46,900 bases of DNA, from positions 1-46,900 of the forward strand of contig JANXET010000003.1 of NCBI GenBank assembly GCA_025058315.1. The letters are read 5' to 3'. Shown here piece after piece: positions 27,388 through 36,694 of this stretch (its first letter is position 1; each line of letters begins with the position of its first letter). The notes under the pieces are model-generated. The model worked only from the letters and a program-made list of their open reading frames with translations, was not told the origin of the DNA and did no database searches. Both the position numbers and the translations under genes were made by a program. This DNA comes from Candidatus Bathyarchaeota archaeon (lineage in GTDB: Archaea > Thermoproteota > Bathyarchaeia > Bathyarchaeales > Bathycorpusculaceae).

Positions 27388-27945
27388 ATGATACCTAAAT
27401 ATTTCTTCCTAACCAAAGGCGTTGGAAAACACAAAGATCAACTGCAGTCGTTCGAGTTAGCCTTGAGAAACGCAGGTATACACTACTGCAATCTAGTCAA
27501 CGTTTCAAGCATCATACCTCCAGGCTGTAAGTTGATCCCGAAGGAAAGAGGCTTGAAGATGCTGAGCCCAGGTGAGATAACCTTCGTTGTAATGTCTAAG
27601 AACTCCACAAATGAGCCGCATAGGCTAATTGCAGCCTCGATAGGTGTAGCTATCCCCTCGGGAAAAAACAATTACGGATACCTGTCAGAGTATCATTCTT
27701 TCGGCCAGACGGATGAAGCCTCAGGAGACTACGCGGAGGAGTTGGCTGCAACGATGCTGGCCACAACCATGGGAATACCCTTCGACCCTGAAACTGCCTG
27801 GGATGAGAAGAAGCAGCTCTTCAAGACTAGCGGGATGATAATAAAGACAACAAACATAACACAATCCGCTGCAGGCGACAAGAACGGGCTGTGGACAACC
27901 GTCGTAGCCGCGGCCGTATTCATCCCCCCGGAGGGCAGAGAATAA
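27388..27945 (+). CDS. pdaD: Pyruvoyl-dependent arginine decarboxylase
   Basis: A 185-residue proenzyme that makes agmatine from arginine, the first polyamine step in many archaea. The self-cleavage site is the Ser40-Ser41 pair in [12 protein letters not shown]; the second serine would become the pyruvoyl group. Other conserved blocks are [15 protein letters not shown] at the start, [20 protein letters not shown] and KTTNITQSA near the end. The ATG at 27388 begins [11 protein letters not shown], as in relatives; the reading frame is open for 33 codons upstream, but that extension overlaps the divergent promoter region and looks non-coding. Confidence 0.92.
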   Translation: MIPKYFFLTKGVGKHKDQLQSFELALRNAGIHYCNLVNVSSIIPPGCKLIPKERGLKMLSPGEITFVVMSKNSTNEPHRLIAASIGVAIPSGKNNYGYLSEYHSFGQTDEASGDYAEELAATMLATTMGIPFDPETAWDEKKQLFKTSGMIIKTTNITQSAAGDKNGLWTTVVAAAVFIPPEGRE

Positions 27946-28049
27946 TCATACCGTGACCTGCAATAAATATCCCCCATAATCTTTTGTCAAATTTTCCCAA
28001 AAAGTAATTATTAGTTATTCCGCAAAAATGATGATGTCAGGTGAGAAAT

Positions 28050-28751
28050 TTGCCTCCGAAAATACGGGTTCCTCTAATAATTATCAATTTTAAATCTTAT
28101 CTGGAGGCAACAGGTAAGAACGCCGTGGGACTCGCAAAATTAGCTGAAAAAGTTAGTTTTGAAACAAATGTGTCTATTGGGGTTGCGCCGCAGTTCACGG
28201 ACATAACATCCGTGTCATCCACTGTCAGGATTCCTGTATTCGCCCAGCACATAGACCCCATAGAGCCTGGAAGCTACACAGGACATGTGCTGGCAGATGC
28301 TGTTAAGGAGGCTGGCGCCATAGGGACGCTCATAAACCATTCTGAGCGGCCACTAAACATTTCAGAGATTCAAAAAGCAATCCAAATAGCCCGTAGGAAC
28401 GATCTTATCTCCGTCGTCTGCGCCAACAACCAGATGGCCAGCGCCGCTGTTGCAGCTTTCAGCCCTGACATTGTAGCTGTAGAGCCGCCGGAACTCATCG
28501 GCACCGGAATATCTGTATCAAGAGTTCAGCCTGAAGTAGTGTTAAATACGGTTAAGGTTGTTAAGGACACTAACCCCGAGATCATCGTCTTATGCGGTGC
28601 AGGTATATGTTGTGGCGAGGATGTCACCGCAGCTCTCAGGCTTAAAACCCAGGGCGTGCTTCTTTCAAGCGCTGTTGTTAAGGCGAAAGACCCATATAGT
28701 ATTATGCTTGAACTTGCAAAAGCAGCGAGGGATTGGGAGAATAGCTCTTGA
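28050..28751 (+). CDS. tpiA: Triosephosphate isomerase, archaeal type
   Basis: A 233-residue enzyme of the short archaeal TIM group (about 220-230 residues, tetrameric in hyperthermophiles). The active-site residues are all present: Asn-x-Lys in IINFKSY (residues about 11-17), the catalytic His in INHSERP, the catalytic Glu in VAVEPPELIGTG, and the phosphate loop GAGICCGEDV. TTG 28050 is preferred because AGGTGAG precedes it; GTG 28041 lies within that Shine-Dalgarno. The next gene overlaps its stop by a TTGA. Confidence 0.93.
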   Translation: MPPKIRVPLIIINFKSYLEATGKNAVGLAKLAEKVSFETNVSIGVAPQFTDITSVSSTVRIPVFAQHIDPIEPGSYTGHVLADAVKEAGAIGTLINHSERPLNISEIQKAIQIARRNDLISVVCANNQMASAAVAAFSPDIVAVEPPELIGTGISVSRVQPEVVLNTVKVVKDTNPEIIVLCGAGICCGEDVTAALRLKTQGVLLSSAVVKAKDPYSIMLELAKAARDWENSS

Positions 28752-29632
28752 AGGTTGAAGCTGAATGTGCCGCTTGTCTACTAAGCAGGGGAATAGCTGA
28801 AGCAAAAGAGGCTACAGATAATCCTGCGCTGCACTTTAGAGCTGCCGCTGAAATCGTAAATCTGCTTAAAAGAGAGTTTAAACCATCAGCGGTTCCAGCG
28901 GTTCTCGGAACAAAAAGAGACCGCATAATAAGACGCGTCACAGGCTGCAGTGACCCTTACCGACGCACCAAGCAGATATGCAATCAAAACGCCCTCAAGA
29001 TGTTGCCCTATGCTAGGAAGCTTGTTGAAGAGGGCTACAGGCTATACGACAGGTTCAGGAGAGCCTGCCTATGCTCCATCGTCGGGAACATAATGGAGTT
29101 CGATATTCCTGGACACAACTTCACCTTCAGCAAGATGAAAAAGCTACTTTTAGAGGCGGGAGAGGATTTAGCAGTTGATGATATCCCACGCATTTATGAA
29201 CTGGCTGAGAAATCAAAAAGCGTCCTGCTGTTAGCTGACAACGCGGGAGAAATAGTCTTTGACACGTTGCTTGTAGAGCAGCTTAAAAGCATAGGTCTAT
29301 CGGTCTATGTTGCTGTGAAGGGCGGTCCCGTTATCAATGATGCTACAATGGAGGATGCTGAGGCTTCAAACATGGTTGAAATCGCGGATAAAGTGATAAC
29401 CACAGGTACAGATGCCGTGGGGCTGATACTTGAGGAGGCTTCACCCGAATTCCTAAGCATATACGCTTCTGTAGATCTAGTTATAGCTAAGGGAATGGGC
29501 TATGCTGAAACATTAACAGAGTACAAGCTAAATAAGCCTCATGCGCTGTTGTTCAGAACTAAATGTGAACCGGTGGCAAACTTTTTCGGCGTTTTTAGGG
29601 ATAGAAACGTTGCAAAACTGATGATGCCGTAA
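28748..29632 (+). CDS. DUF89-family damage-control phosphatase
   Basis: A 294-residue protein of the DUF89 (ARMT1-like) family, metal-dependent phosphatases thought to remove harmful sugar phosphates. The motif LADNAGEIVFDTLLVEQL (residues about 162-179) and KGGPVINDATMED are family signatures, and the N-terminal CAACL suggests subfamily I with cysteines. The start (TTG) overlaps the tpiA stop and the end overlaps the start of the debranching enzyme (TAATG). A role in clearing damaged sugar phosphates fits the neighbouring sugar genes. Confidence 0.87.
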   Translation: MKVEAECAACLLSRGIAEAKEATDNPALHFRAAAEIVNLLKREFKPSAVPAVLGTKRDRIIRRVTGCSDPYRRTKQICNQNALKMLPYARKLVEEGYRLYDRFRRACLCSIVGNIMEFDIPGHNFTFSKMKKLLLEAGEDLAVDDIPRIYELAEKSKSVLLLADNAGEIVFDTLLVEQLKSIGLSVYVAVKGGPVINDATMEDAEASNMVEIADKVITTGTDAVGLILEEASPEFLSIYASVDLVIAKGMGYAETLTEYKLNKPHALLFRTKCEPVANFFGVFRDRNVAKLMMP

Positions 29633-31713
29633 TGGGTCTCCCATCCATAGCCTTAGGCAAAGCTCACATTTCAGATTTTGAGGAAGCCATAAAAAGAGAG
29701 TGGATTACAACAAACGGGCTGGGCGGATATGCCTCCTCCACGGTTCTAGGTATAAACACACGCAAGTATCATGGTCTTCTTGTTGCAGCCCTCAAGCCGC
29801 CTCGGAATAGACATGTGTGCCTCGCAAAGCTTGACGATGAACTTGTTATCGAAGGAAGAACATGCCCTTTATATGCAAACGAATTCGAAGACGGCTTACG
29901 CCCGGAAAGCAGCTATCCGCTTGAGAGCTTTTCCCTCTCACCGCTTCCGCAGTTTGTGTTTCTCGCAGGCGGTGTTGAAATAAGGAAAATCCTCTTTATG
30001 CTTCATGGAGCAAATGTGCTCATAGCTCTCTATGAAATTTTAAATAGGAACCGCTTGGAGGCGCAGCTCAGGATTTACCCCGCTATCTCATGTAGACACT
30101 TCCATTCAGTAGCAAATAAAACCACAGATAAAAAGCGCTCCCTTCAAGAATCCATTTATGGAATGGCATCAGTAAGCGTTGAGGGACAAAACTCCGCTGT
30201 GACTTTAATAGCCACTGAGGGCACGTATACTCCTTGCGAGATGTGGCTGGAGAAGGTTTACTTTAGGGAGGAGTTTTCTCGGGGTGAAAGCTTCCTCGAA
30301 GACTGGTATAGACCAGGCTTCTTTGAGTTGAAACTTGATGAGGATAATTCTAAATTAGCCATCTTCACTGCTGCGGGAAGAATCCGAGAAGAAACACTGA
30401 AAATCGTCAACTGTTATCTCTTCAGCACTGAAACGGCATGGTCACTTTATGAGCTTGAGCTGAAGCGTCGCAAGAATTTTCTTGAGAAGTTTCATGAGGA
30501 ACACAGTGCATTGGATACTGGCGATTGGCTAGATTGGCTAGTTTTGTCAACAGATCTTTTTGTTGTGAAGGTTTTAGATAATGGCGAGTTCAGGTCTGTT
30601 ATTGCGGGTTATCCCTGGTTTGAGGATTGGGGCCGAGACACGTTTATTTCGCTGCCCGGCTTGATGCTTGTAACTGGAAGATTTGATGATGCACGGCGTA
30701 CATTCCTAAACTTCAGCAAGTACAGCCTCAACGGGCTAATACCGAACCTAATTTCGGATCATTACGGAAAACCCATGTATAATTCTGTGGATGCACCCCT
30801 CTGGTATGTCAATGCTGTTCTGCAGTACCTCAAGTATACTGGAGATTTCGATTTCGTAAAGCATCATCTTTGGAGAGACCTAAAATTAATCATCGATAGT
30901 TTCCAAGATGGGACAGCGTTCAACATAAAGGTTGATGATGATGGATTACTGGCGCATGGCTCCCAGCTTACGTGGATGGATGCAGTGGTTGATGGAAAAC
31001 CTGCAACACCGCGAGCCTGGAAGGCCGTTGAAGTACAGGCGCTATGGTATAACGCCTTAAGAAGTTTAGAGACTTTAGCAAGACACTTCAATGAGGTGAA
31101 AGAGGCTGAGAAATTTGCGGGAATCGCTGAAAAAGCAAAGGAGAGTTTTCTCGAAAAATTCTGGAATAATGAAGCCGGATGCCTCTACGATGTTCTGGAG
31201 GAAGGAGACTGGGGCGACCCATCAATTCGGCCTAATCAAATCTTGGCAGTTTCCCTTGATTTCACCATGCTTGATTGGGAGAAAAGTTGGAGGGTTGTAG
31301 AGGCCGTTTACAGGAAACTCTGGACACCCTACGGTTTGAGAACCCTGACAAGTGATGACCCAAGATATGTTGGGGTTTACCGTGGAGACCGACGAAGCCG
31401 CGATGCTGCCTACCATAACGGCACAGTCTGGCCGTGGCTTCTCGGCCCATTCACCACAGCCTTCATTAAGGTTTCAGGATATTCAGCGCCGATGCGTAAC
31501 TACGCATTCAGTAACTTTCTTATGCCGCTGTTTACAGGACAAGTTTACAATGCAGGGCTTGGAGCCATAAGCGAAATATTCGACGGTGATCCTCCACACA
31601 ACCCTGGAGGCTGCATAGCCCAAGCCTGGAGTACAGCTGAACCGCTTAGGGCTTATGTTGAGGATGTTCTGCTTATAAGGCCGAAATTTGAGCGCGCCGT
31701 CCTAGGCTTTTAG
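29632..31713 (+). CDS. Glycogen debranching enzyme, archaeal type (GDE_N + GDE_C)
   Basis: A 693-residue amylo-alpha-1,6-glucosidase-like protein. The N-terminal GDE_N domain starts REWITTNGLGGYASSTVLG (residues about 22-40) and NTRKYHGLLVA. The C-terminal catalytic (alpha/alpha)6 domain shows PWFEDWGRDTFISLPGLML, PLWYVNAV, LTWMDAV and YHNGTVWPWLLGP, all conserved in this family. It removes branch points in glycogen or related glucans. The start overlaps the DUF89 stop, and the 3' end overlaps the convergent galT gene by 12 bases. Confidence 0.92.
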   Translation: MGLPSIALGKAHISDFEEAIKREWITTNGLGGYASSTVLGINTRKYHGLLVAALKPPRNRHVCLAKLDDELVIEGRTCPLYANEFEDGLRPESSYPLESFSLSPLPQFVFLAGGVEIRKILFMLHGANVLIALYEILNRNRLEAQLRIYPAISCRHFHSVANKTTDKKRSLQESIYGMASVSVEGQNSAVTLIATEGTYTPCEMWLEKVYFREEFSRGESFLEDWYRPGFFELKLDEDNSKLAIFTAAGRIREETLKIVNCYLFSTETAWSLYELELKRRKNFLEKFHEEHSALDTGDWLDWLVLSTDLFVVKVLDNGEFRSVIAGYPWFEDWGRDTFISLPGLMLVTGRFDDARRTFLNFSKYSLNGLIPNLISDHYGKPMYNSVDAPLWYVNAVLQYLKYTGDFDFVKHHLWRDLKLIIDSFQDGTAFNIKVDDDGLLAHGSQLTWMDAVVDGKPATPRAWKAVEVQALWYNALRSLETLARHFNEVKEAEKFAGIAEKAKESFLEKFWNNEAGCLYDVLEEGDWGDPSIRPNQILAVSLDFTMLDWEKSWRVVEAVYRKLWTPYGLRTLTSDDPRYVGVYRGDRRSRDAAYHNGTVWPWLLGPFTTAFIKVSGYSAPMRNYAFSNFLMPLFTGQVYNAGLGAISEIFDGDPPHNPGGCIAQAWSTAEPLRAYVEDVLLIRPKFERAVLGF

Positions 31714-32751
31714 ATTTTGTATGGCCTCTCTTAAACTTTCAGCAGCTTTTTCCGGCTGAACCGTGTTTATGTAAATGCCTGTATTTTTCTCGAAACCCGC
31801 CCACACTGCCAGTTTAGGATAAACCTCCAAATGCCAGTGATAATGCTGCGTGGATTTCTCCCGTATGTCCATGTGAAAACCATAGTTGTACGGGGGATCA
31901 TTCAAAAGGATTTTCAGCCCACTAAGGCAAGTTTTTAGGATTTTCGCAAAATTTTCTATTTCGGCTTCCGTTAACAGAAGCATTGAGGATCTATGCCTCT
32001 TAGGCATTAACCAAAACTCCATGGGGTGAACGCTGGCATATGGTGCAAAAGCCACATAATCACTGTTTTCAGCTATGACGCGTGGGCCCTGCCTTTCTTC
32101 ATTAATTATTTGGCAGAACACGCATTCCCCCTTCTGTCTCCAATATTTCATGCTGGCTTTAAGCTCCTCCTTAACAAGCCTCGGAATCATCGGAGTTGCA
32201 ATTATTTGTCCATGAGCATGAGAAAGTGATGCTCCCGCTTCATATCCGTGGTTGCGGAATATGGAGACATAACGCACGTATGGTTTAGTTGAGAACCACT
32301 TTAATCGGTCTATGTAGGCATTTATCACGTGAACAAGCTGTGAGATTCTAGCTTCTGAGGGATGCTCATCATGATTCGGCGATTCCACAAGCACCTCATG
32401 ATGTCCCAGGGCCAATGCATAATTCCTGCGCTTGAATATTTTTTCTCCCATTTTCTCCTTGGTTGTAGGCGGCGTGAAGGCTGGATAAAGATTTGGAATG
32501 CAACGTACTGTCCAGTCACTATATCTGATTCCATCCTCATCTTTTGTTTTTTCGATTCGGCCATTTGCTTCCTTGTAGATTAGAATTGCAGGCGGGGTCA
32601 TATGCTCGTTTCCAGGACATAAGGGACATAGATCAGCCTTAACTGTCGTCTTCTCCTTCTTCACGAAGTCCGTGGGTCTTCGAGCCCTTTCGACGGCTAT
32701 TACAACCCACCTGTCAAGCAGATAATCCTTTCGAAGCTCGTTATGCGGCAA
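31702..32751 (-). CDS. galT: Galactose-1-phosphate uridylyltransferase
   Basis: A 349-residue HIT-superfamily enzyme. Zinc ligands are seen in CPLCPGNE, and the active-site pattern SHAHGQIIATP carries the nucleophilic His (HxH). The second half has a matching HPMEFWLMPKRHR and FHMDIREKSTQHYHWHLEVYP. The enzyme exchanges UMP between UDP-glucose and galactose-1-phosphate in the Leloir pathway; some archaeal forms act on glucose-1-phosphate and ADP/UDP. TTG 32751 is the start used. It sits next to a GH1 glycosidase, consistent with beta-galactoside use. Confidence 0.9.
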   Translation of the reverse strand: MPHNELRKDYLLDRWVVIAVERARRPTDFVKKEKTTVKADLCPLCPGNEHMTPPAILIYKEANGRIEKTKDEDGIRYSDWTVRCIPNLYPAFTPPTTKEKMGEKIFKRRNYALALGHHEVLVESPNHDEHPSEARISQLVHVINAYIDRLKWFSTKPYVRYVSIFRNHGYEAGASLSHAHGQIIATPMIPRLVKEELKASMKYWRQKGECVFCQIINEERQGPRVIAENSDYVAFAPYASVHPMEFWLMPKRHRSSMLLLTEAEIENFAKILKTCLSGLKILLNDPPYNYGFHMDIREKSTQHYHWHLEVYPKLAVWAGFEKNTGIYINTVQPEKAAESLREAIQNLKA

Positions 32752-32831
32752 AGTAAACCCAATAGCCTATCCATCATCAGAAATTTAGGATTTTCTCACA
32801 CCCTAAATGTGGAACCAACTATTTTCCTCAT

Positions 32832-34364
32832 CTATTCATTTTCTTCTATTATCTTTCTGTAGAGTTTCGCGCTTCTTCTAGCCCTTCGCCTCTTGTTCTC
32901 TAAGTCTACAGCGTAAAGTCCAAACTTCATTTTGAAGCCTTTAGCCCACTCGTAATTGTCCGTAAGCGCCCAATGGAAATATCCTCTAACATCTATGCCT
33001 CCCTCTTTCCTGGCTTTTTCAAGAACTTTTATGTGTTCATTAATGAACTTTGGCCTATGCTTGTCTCCTTCATCAGCTATTCCGTTTTCCGTCACGTATA
33101 AAGGGCGTTTGTAATTTGCCATAGCCCCTAAGGATTCCATAAGTCCCTCAGGATAGATTTCCCAGCCCATATCAGAAGCAGGTTTTCCATCAGCTGAGGT
33201 GCCGTTAGGTTTACATGCCACGCCATAGTTTAGCATAAGTTCTGGGGTAGCCTGTATTCCAGCGAACAACTTAGCCAGCATTGATCGCTTGCCTCTCACC
33301 ACAAAACGCGTATAGTAGTTAACTCCAAGCCAGTCTAGGCGCTGTCCAAGAAACCCTTTAACTTCACCTTTATCCCTTACACCGTTTAGGTTGTGATCAA
33401 GCCAACCTTCAGCTGCAACTCGTGGAAAAAACTGGTTATGCATATCATCCATAAACTTCGCCGCCATCATGTCAAGCTTTGAAACTTTGTTTTGAGGATG
33501 CACCGGTATTACGTTGTGAATTAGCCCAACATAAGCCGGGCTTGGGCTATCTTCATCAGCCCTAACAGTATCATGGGCTTTTATAGCGTCGTAGGCGCGT
33601 GCATGAGCCACAGCCAAGTTGACGGCAACCCGTTTGAAGGCTCTAAAGTTGTTCACTGCCGGAGGAAAGCCTGACTGTGGAAACATGTAACCAGCCTCGG
33701 CGACAGCCATAGGCTCGTTTATGGTTGCCCAGTAGTCTACAATATCGCCAAGCTTCCATGCCAGGTACGCCGCATATTTGGTGAACTCAATTATTGTTGT
33801 TTCCTCAAGCCATCCTTTAGGGCCGCGCCTAAGCGCGGTTTTATGGGTAATTATTGGATTATGAATCCATAGAGGCAGTGTGAAGTGGTTTAAGCATACG
33901 AAAACCTTTAAACCCTTATGCCTCAAATCAGCAATGATGCTCCTATAATGATTTAGCGCTTCTTTGTTCGCTACTCCATCAAGCCTCTCAAGCAGCTTAT
34001 CGTCCACATCAACATTTAATGCCAACCCCTCATCTGATCTTTCAACAGCCACATCAAAAGATATGGTGCTCTTTGGGAAGATGCGACTCCACTCAACACC
34101 GATTCTATACGCGTTTAAGCCTAAATCAACTGCTAAATCATGATCTCGACCATATAAGCTCCAGTAGGAAACGCCGTTCTCTGGGAAATCTCCGCTTACC
34201 ACACCCTTGCAGATGTTATCCATGTCATGAACCCAGAGATACCAGTCTGTGTTTGGATCCAGCCCCTCCCCGCCGGGGTCGCCCATTTCAAACTGGAAAC
34301 CGCTTGACGAAACTCCCCAAAGAAACCGATGGGTAGAAACCAACGGGTACACCAGTATAGACAT
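32832..34364 (-). CDS. GH1 beta-glycosidase (LacS-like)
   Basis: A 510-residue family-1 glycosidase. The acid/base glutamate is in TINEPM (residues about 215-220), and the nucleophile in LYVTENGIAD (about 425-434). Early HRFLWGVSSSGFQFEMGD and the substrate-site NHFTLPLW also match. The length (about 490-510) is that of archaeal beta-glycosidases such as Sulfolobus LacS, and no signal peptide is seen, so it acts inside the cell. Substrates may be beta-galactosides, glucosides or mannosides; sequence alone does not decide. It is upstream of galT on the same strand, with an 80-base gap. Confidence 0.93.
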   Translation of the reverse strand: MSILVYPLVSTHRFLWGVSSSGFQFEMGDPGGEGLDPNTDWYLWVHDMDNICKGVVSGDFPENGVSYWSLYGRDHDLAVDLGLNAYRIGVEWSRIFPKSTISFDVAVERSDEGLALNVDVDDKLLERLDGVANKEALNHYRSIIADLRHKGLKVFVCLNHFTLPLWIHNPIITHKTALRRGPKGWLEETTIIEFTKYAAYLAWKLGDIVDYWATINEPMAVAEAGYMFPQSGFPPAVNNFRAFKRVAVNLAVAHARAYDAIKAHDTVRADEDSPSPAYVGLIHNVIPVHPQNKVSKLDMMAAKFMDDMHNQFFPRVAAEGWLDHNLNGVRDKGEVKGFLGQRLDWLGVNYYTRFVVRGKRSMLAKLFAGIQATPELMLNYGVACKPNGTSADGKPASDMGWEIYPEGLMESLGAMANYKRPLYVTENGIADEGDKHRPKFINEHIKVLEKARKEGGIDVRGYFHWALTDNYEWAKGFKMKFGLYAVDLENKRRRARRSAKLYRKIIEENE

Positions 34365-34510
34365 ACATTTATCAGTAAATAAGCTTCAGCGGCCGGAATG
34401 GGTATGCTTAAAAATTATGGTGCTCTTCTGCGTTTAAAACATAAATCTGTGAGACGGCACTTTAATTCAACACCGCGGAAAATGAAGTTCAAAAAGCTTC
34501 TGATTTGATA

Positions 34511-34828
34511 GGCGGCGGGTCACTGAGGTTCGACGCCCAGAATCCGCTGATCCCCCAAGTCCTACGCTTATACCCGCACCCCCCTGAGCGCCGAACGTCC
34601 AGGCTTAGGTTGCTCCCTCCCGGGCCTGGCCAGGTTCGCCTGGCAAATGCCATGGCAATCCTCCCTACGGAGGACGCCTGGCAACCGCCGACCCCAAGGG
34701 ACGGGTAATCATAGCCTCGGAGGTGAGGGGCTGAGCGGCCACAGGCGCCTCAGCCTCAGCTTTCGGCCCGTCGTATAGGGGGTTTACGGTGCAGGGGACC
34801 CCTAGCCCCCCGCCTAAGACCCGCCGCC
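34511..34828 (-). ncRNA. SRP RNA (7S RNA), archaeal type
   Basis: A GC-rich 318-base RNA. The two ends pair perfectly (GGCGGCGGGTC with GACCCGCCGCC, archaeal helix 1). The S domain is unmistakable: on the minus strand CCAGGCCCGGGAGGGAGCAA (helix 8 with GGGA tetraloop and the SRP54 symmetric-loop bases AGCA), and a hairpin CCTCC-GTAG-GGAGG with a GNAR loop (GUAG) as helix 6, the SRP19 site. Length and helix 1 closure fit archaeal SRP RNA. It scaffolds the signal recognition particle. GC content is far above the flanking DNA. Confidence 0.93.
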
Positions 34829-34851
34829 AAAACAAAATGAGGTTAGCAAAA

Positions 34852-34859
34852 TTATAAAA
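34852..34859 (-). promoter_or_regulatory. TATA box of the SRP RNA gene
   Basis: The minus-strand TTTTATAA sits about 24-31 bases upstream of the SRP RNA 5' end at 34828, the standard archaeal distance. Downstream of the RNA a T-run (complement of 34491-34496) may act as terminator. Confidence 0.6.
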
Positions 34860-34937
34860 GTTTACTAAGCCTCTTACGCCAGTTTTATGCTTTTTTAGCG
34901 TCAATTCATATGTGATTGTTTGCTTAACTGGTAAATG

Positions 34938-35279
34938 CTACTTAAGGGTGCCCTTAAGCCAATCCATGTATGGCTTATAGCCCCTCACGATCGGTATAGC
35001 TATGATTTCTGGAACTTGATAGCTGTGTAGGGTTTTAACTTTTTCAGCAAGTCTGCTGAAGAGGCTTCTCGTAGTTTTCATTATGATGAGATGTTCTTGA
35101 GCGTTTTCTATTCTGCCTTGCCACCAGAAAAGCGAAAATACTGGACTGATTATGTTAGCGCATGCAATAAGCTTCTCTTCTAGGAGGATTCGAACGATCT
35201 TTTCAGCTTCTTCTCTGCTTGAGGCTGTTACTAGAACTATGCAATGCTGTTTTTCGCTCAATCGGCAACCCAATTTCAC
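34938..35279 (-). CDS. cutA: CutA1-like divalent-cation tolerance protein
   Basis: A 113-residue protein of the CutA1 family: CIVLVTASSREEAEKIVRIL at the start, KLIACANIISPVFSLFWWQG in the middle (with the conserved W-W-x-G) and HSYQVPEIIAIPIVRGYKPY near the end. CutA1 forms very stable trimers and binds copper and other divalent ions; its cellular role is unsettled. GTG 35279 is the start used; a downstream TTG in LSEKQ is possible. It lies between the SRP RNA and a divergent phosphofructokinase. Confidence 0.93.
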   Translation of the reverse strand: MKLGCRLSEKQHCIVLVTASSREEAEKIVRILLEEKLIACANIISPVFSLFWWQGRIENAQEHLIIMKTTRSLFSRLAEKVKTLHSYQVPEIIAIPIVRGYKPYMDWLKGTLK

Positions 35280-35350
35280 ATTATTAGGCTGTAACTTTAT
35301 TTTGTTTTATGCATATTTATTGTTCAAACATTGATTGGTGAGTTCAAGAC

Positions 35351-36313
35351 TTGAGAACTATTGGCGTGGTTACAAGCGGTGGCGATGCGCCGGGCATGAA
35401 TGCTGCAATAAGGGCTGTAACTCGATTGGCATGTTATCATGGGCTTATTGTTCTTGGTTTCGAAAGAGGATGGGAAGGTTTGATAAAGAACAATTTTAGA
35501 CGTTTAGATTCGCGGTCTGTAGGAGGCATAATTCAGCTTGGAGGCACAATCCTCCGCACATCAAGGTGCCCCGAATTCAGGACACGTGAAGGTATCAAAA
35601 GAGCTGCAGAGAACCTTACATCTAACGGTGTTGACGGGCTTGTGGTCATAGGTGGCGAAGGATCCTTTAGGGGCGCCCTTGAGCTGAGCAGGGAGACCGA
35701 TACTCTCATTGCTGGTGTTCCGGCAACCATAGATAATGATGTTTATGGAACTGATGAAACAATAGGATTCGACACTGCCGTGAATACGGCTGTAGCTGAA
35801 ATTGATAAGATAAGGGACACCGCGTTTTCTCATGAACGGATATTCATAGTGGAGGTAATGGGGCGAAAAAGGGGTTTTCTAGCATTAACTGTGGGTCTCA
35901 CAGTAGGCGCTGAGGTTATTCTCGTGCCAGAGGTCCCCATTAAACTGGATGAAATATTCGAAATTGTGAAGGAGAACACGGCTAAAGGTAAAAGATCAGG
36001 AATAATAGTGGCTGCAGAGGGCATAGGTGACACGCGTATGCTGGCGGAGGAAATAGAGCGAAACACGGGTGCAGAGGTTAGACTAAGCATTGTAGGTTAT
36101 GCCCAGAGGGGAGGAAGTCCCACGGCTAGAAGTCGGCTGCTGGCATGCCTCTTCGCTGAGGAGGCTGTAAGGCTGCTACTTGATGAGGCTGGAAACCGTG
36201 TTGTAGGCCTTCAGAACGGGGCGATAACAAGCATGGATCTTGAGACTGCATGTGGAAACATCAAACCCCTGAATATTGAATTGCTTAAGCTGGCAAGGGT
36301 TCTGTCAACATGA
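35351..36313 (+). CDS. PfkA-family phosphofructokinase, predicted ATP-type
   Basis: A 320-residue PfkA-family enzyme. SGGDAPGMNAAIR lies at the N-terminus, the donor loop is GGEGS (101-105), the catalytic PATIDND is at 124-130, MGRKRG (about 169-174) and GYAQRGGSPTAR hold the substrate arginine. Gly at position 104 and Ala (not Lys) in PATIDND are the ATP-type pattern, so it should use ATP rather than pyrophosphate; no assay is known to me. The metal-binding Asp103 of E. coli PFK is Glu here, which is unusual. TTG 35351 has GGTGAG upstream. A second PfkA homologue lies 382 bases on, on the other strand. Confidence 0.88.
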   Translation: MRTIGVVTSGGDAPGMNAAIRAVTRLACYHGLIVLGFERGWEGLIKNNFRRLDSRSVGGIIQLGGTILRTSRCPEFRTREGIKRAAENLTSNGVDGLVVIGGEGSFRGALELSRETDTLIAGVPATIDNDVYGTDETIGFDTAVNTAVAEIDKIRDTAFSHERIFIVEVMGRKRGFLALTVGLTVGAEVILVPEVPIKLDEIFEIVKENTAKGKRSGIIVAAEGIGDTRMLAEEIERNTGAEVRLSIVGYAQRGGSPTARSRLLACLFAEEAVRLLLDEAGNRVVGLQNGAITSMDLETACGNIKPLNIELLKLARVLST

Positions 36314-36335
36314 TAAAAAAGGGAAAGTTAATGTT

Positions 36336-36626
36336 CTATTCCTTTTTTAGCATTGCTATGAAATCGTCTATAGGTATTGCTGGTAAACTCATTATGTTGA
36401 CTGTCCCTCTAGATCCAAGCTCAACGGAGACTCGTGCAATAGCCTCGTTGTTCGGCGCCTCAACAATGTTCACGAAGTCGTAAGGACCTAATAATGCAAA
36501 CTGCTGAAGCACCTTAACGCCGAAAGCCTCAATTTCTCTGTTGACCTCTTTTATCCTATCAGGTCTTTGTTTGATGGTTTTTCTCCCATCAGGCGTAAGT
36601 GTTGATAGTAGAATGTACAGGGGCAT
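36336..36626 (-). CDS. GYD-domain protein
   Basis: A 96-residue GYD-domain protein: MPLYILLSTLTPDGRKTIKQ, FGVKVLQQFALLGPYDFVNI and TVNIMSLPAIPIDDFIAMLK are the family's three strands/helices, with the G-Y/PY-D motif seen as GPYDFV. GYD proteins are small ferredoxin-like folds found across prokaryotes; no function is established. ATG 36626 is chosen over GTG 36635, since AGGTG precedes it. It is between two phosphofructokinase genes, on the strand of the PPi-type one. Confidence 0.85.
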   Translation of the reverse strand: MPLYILLSTLTPDGRKTIKQRPDRIKEVNREIEAFGVKVLQQFALLGPYDFVNIVEAPNNEAIARVSVELGSRGTVNIMSLPAIPIDDFIAMLKKE

Positions 36627-36694
36627 CTGTTGCACCTAAAATTAAATTAAGTATGCAACCATTTAACCTTTCGCGCAGCTAGTTTTAGCTCATG

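Noticed and set aside
34505-34904. ORFs on both strands across the GC-rich block at 34.5-34.9 kb
   Set aside because: The block is the SRP RNA; helix 1, helix 6 and helix 8 explain its sequence.
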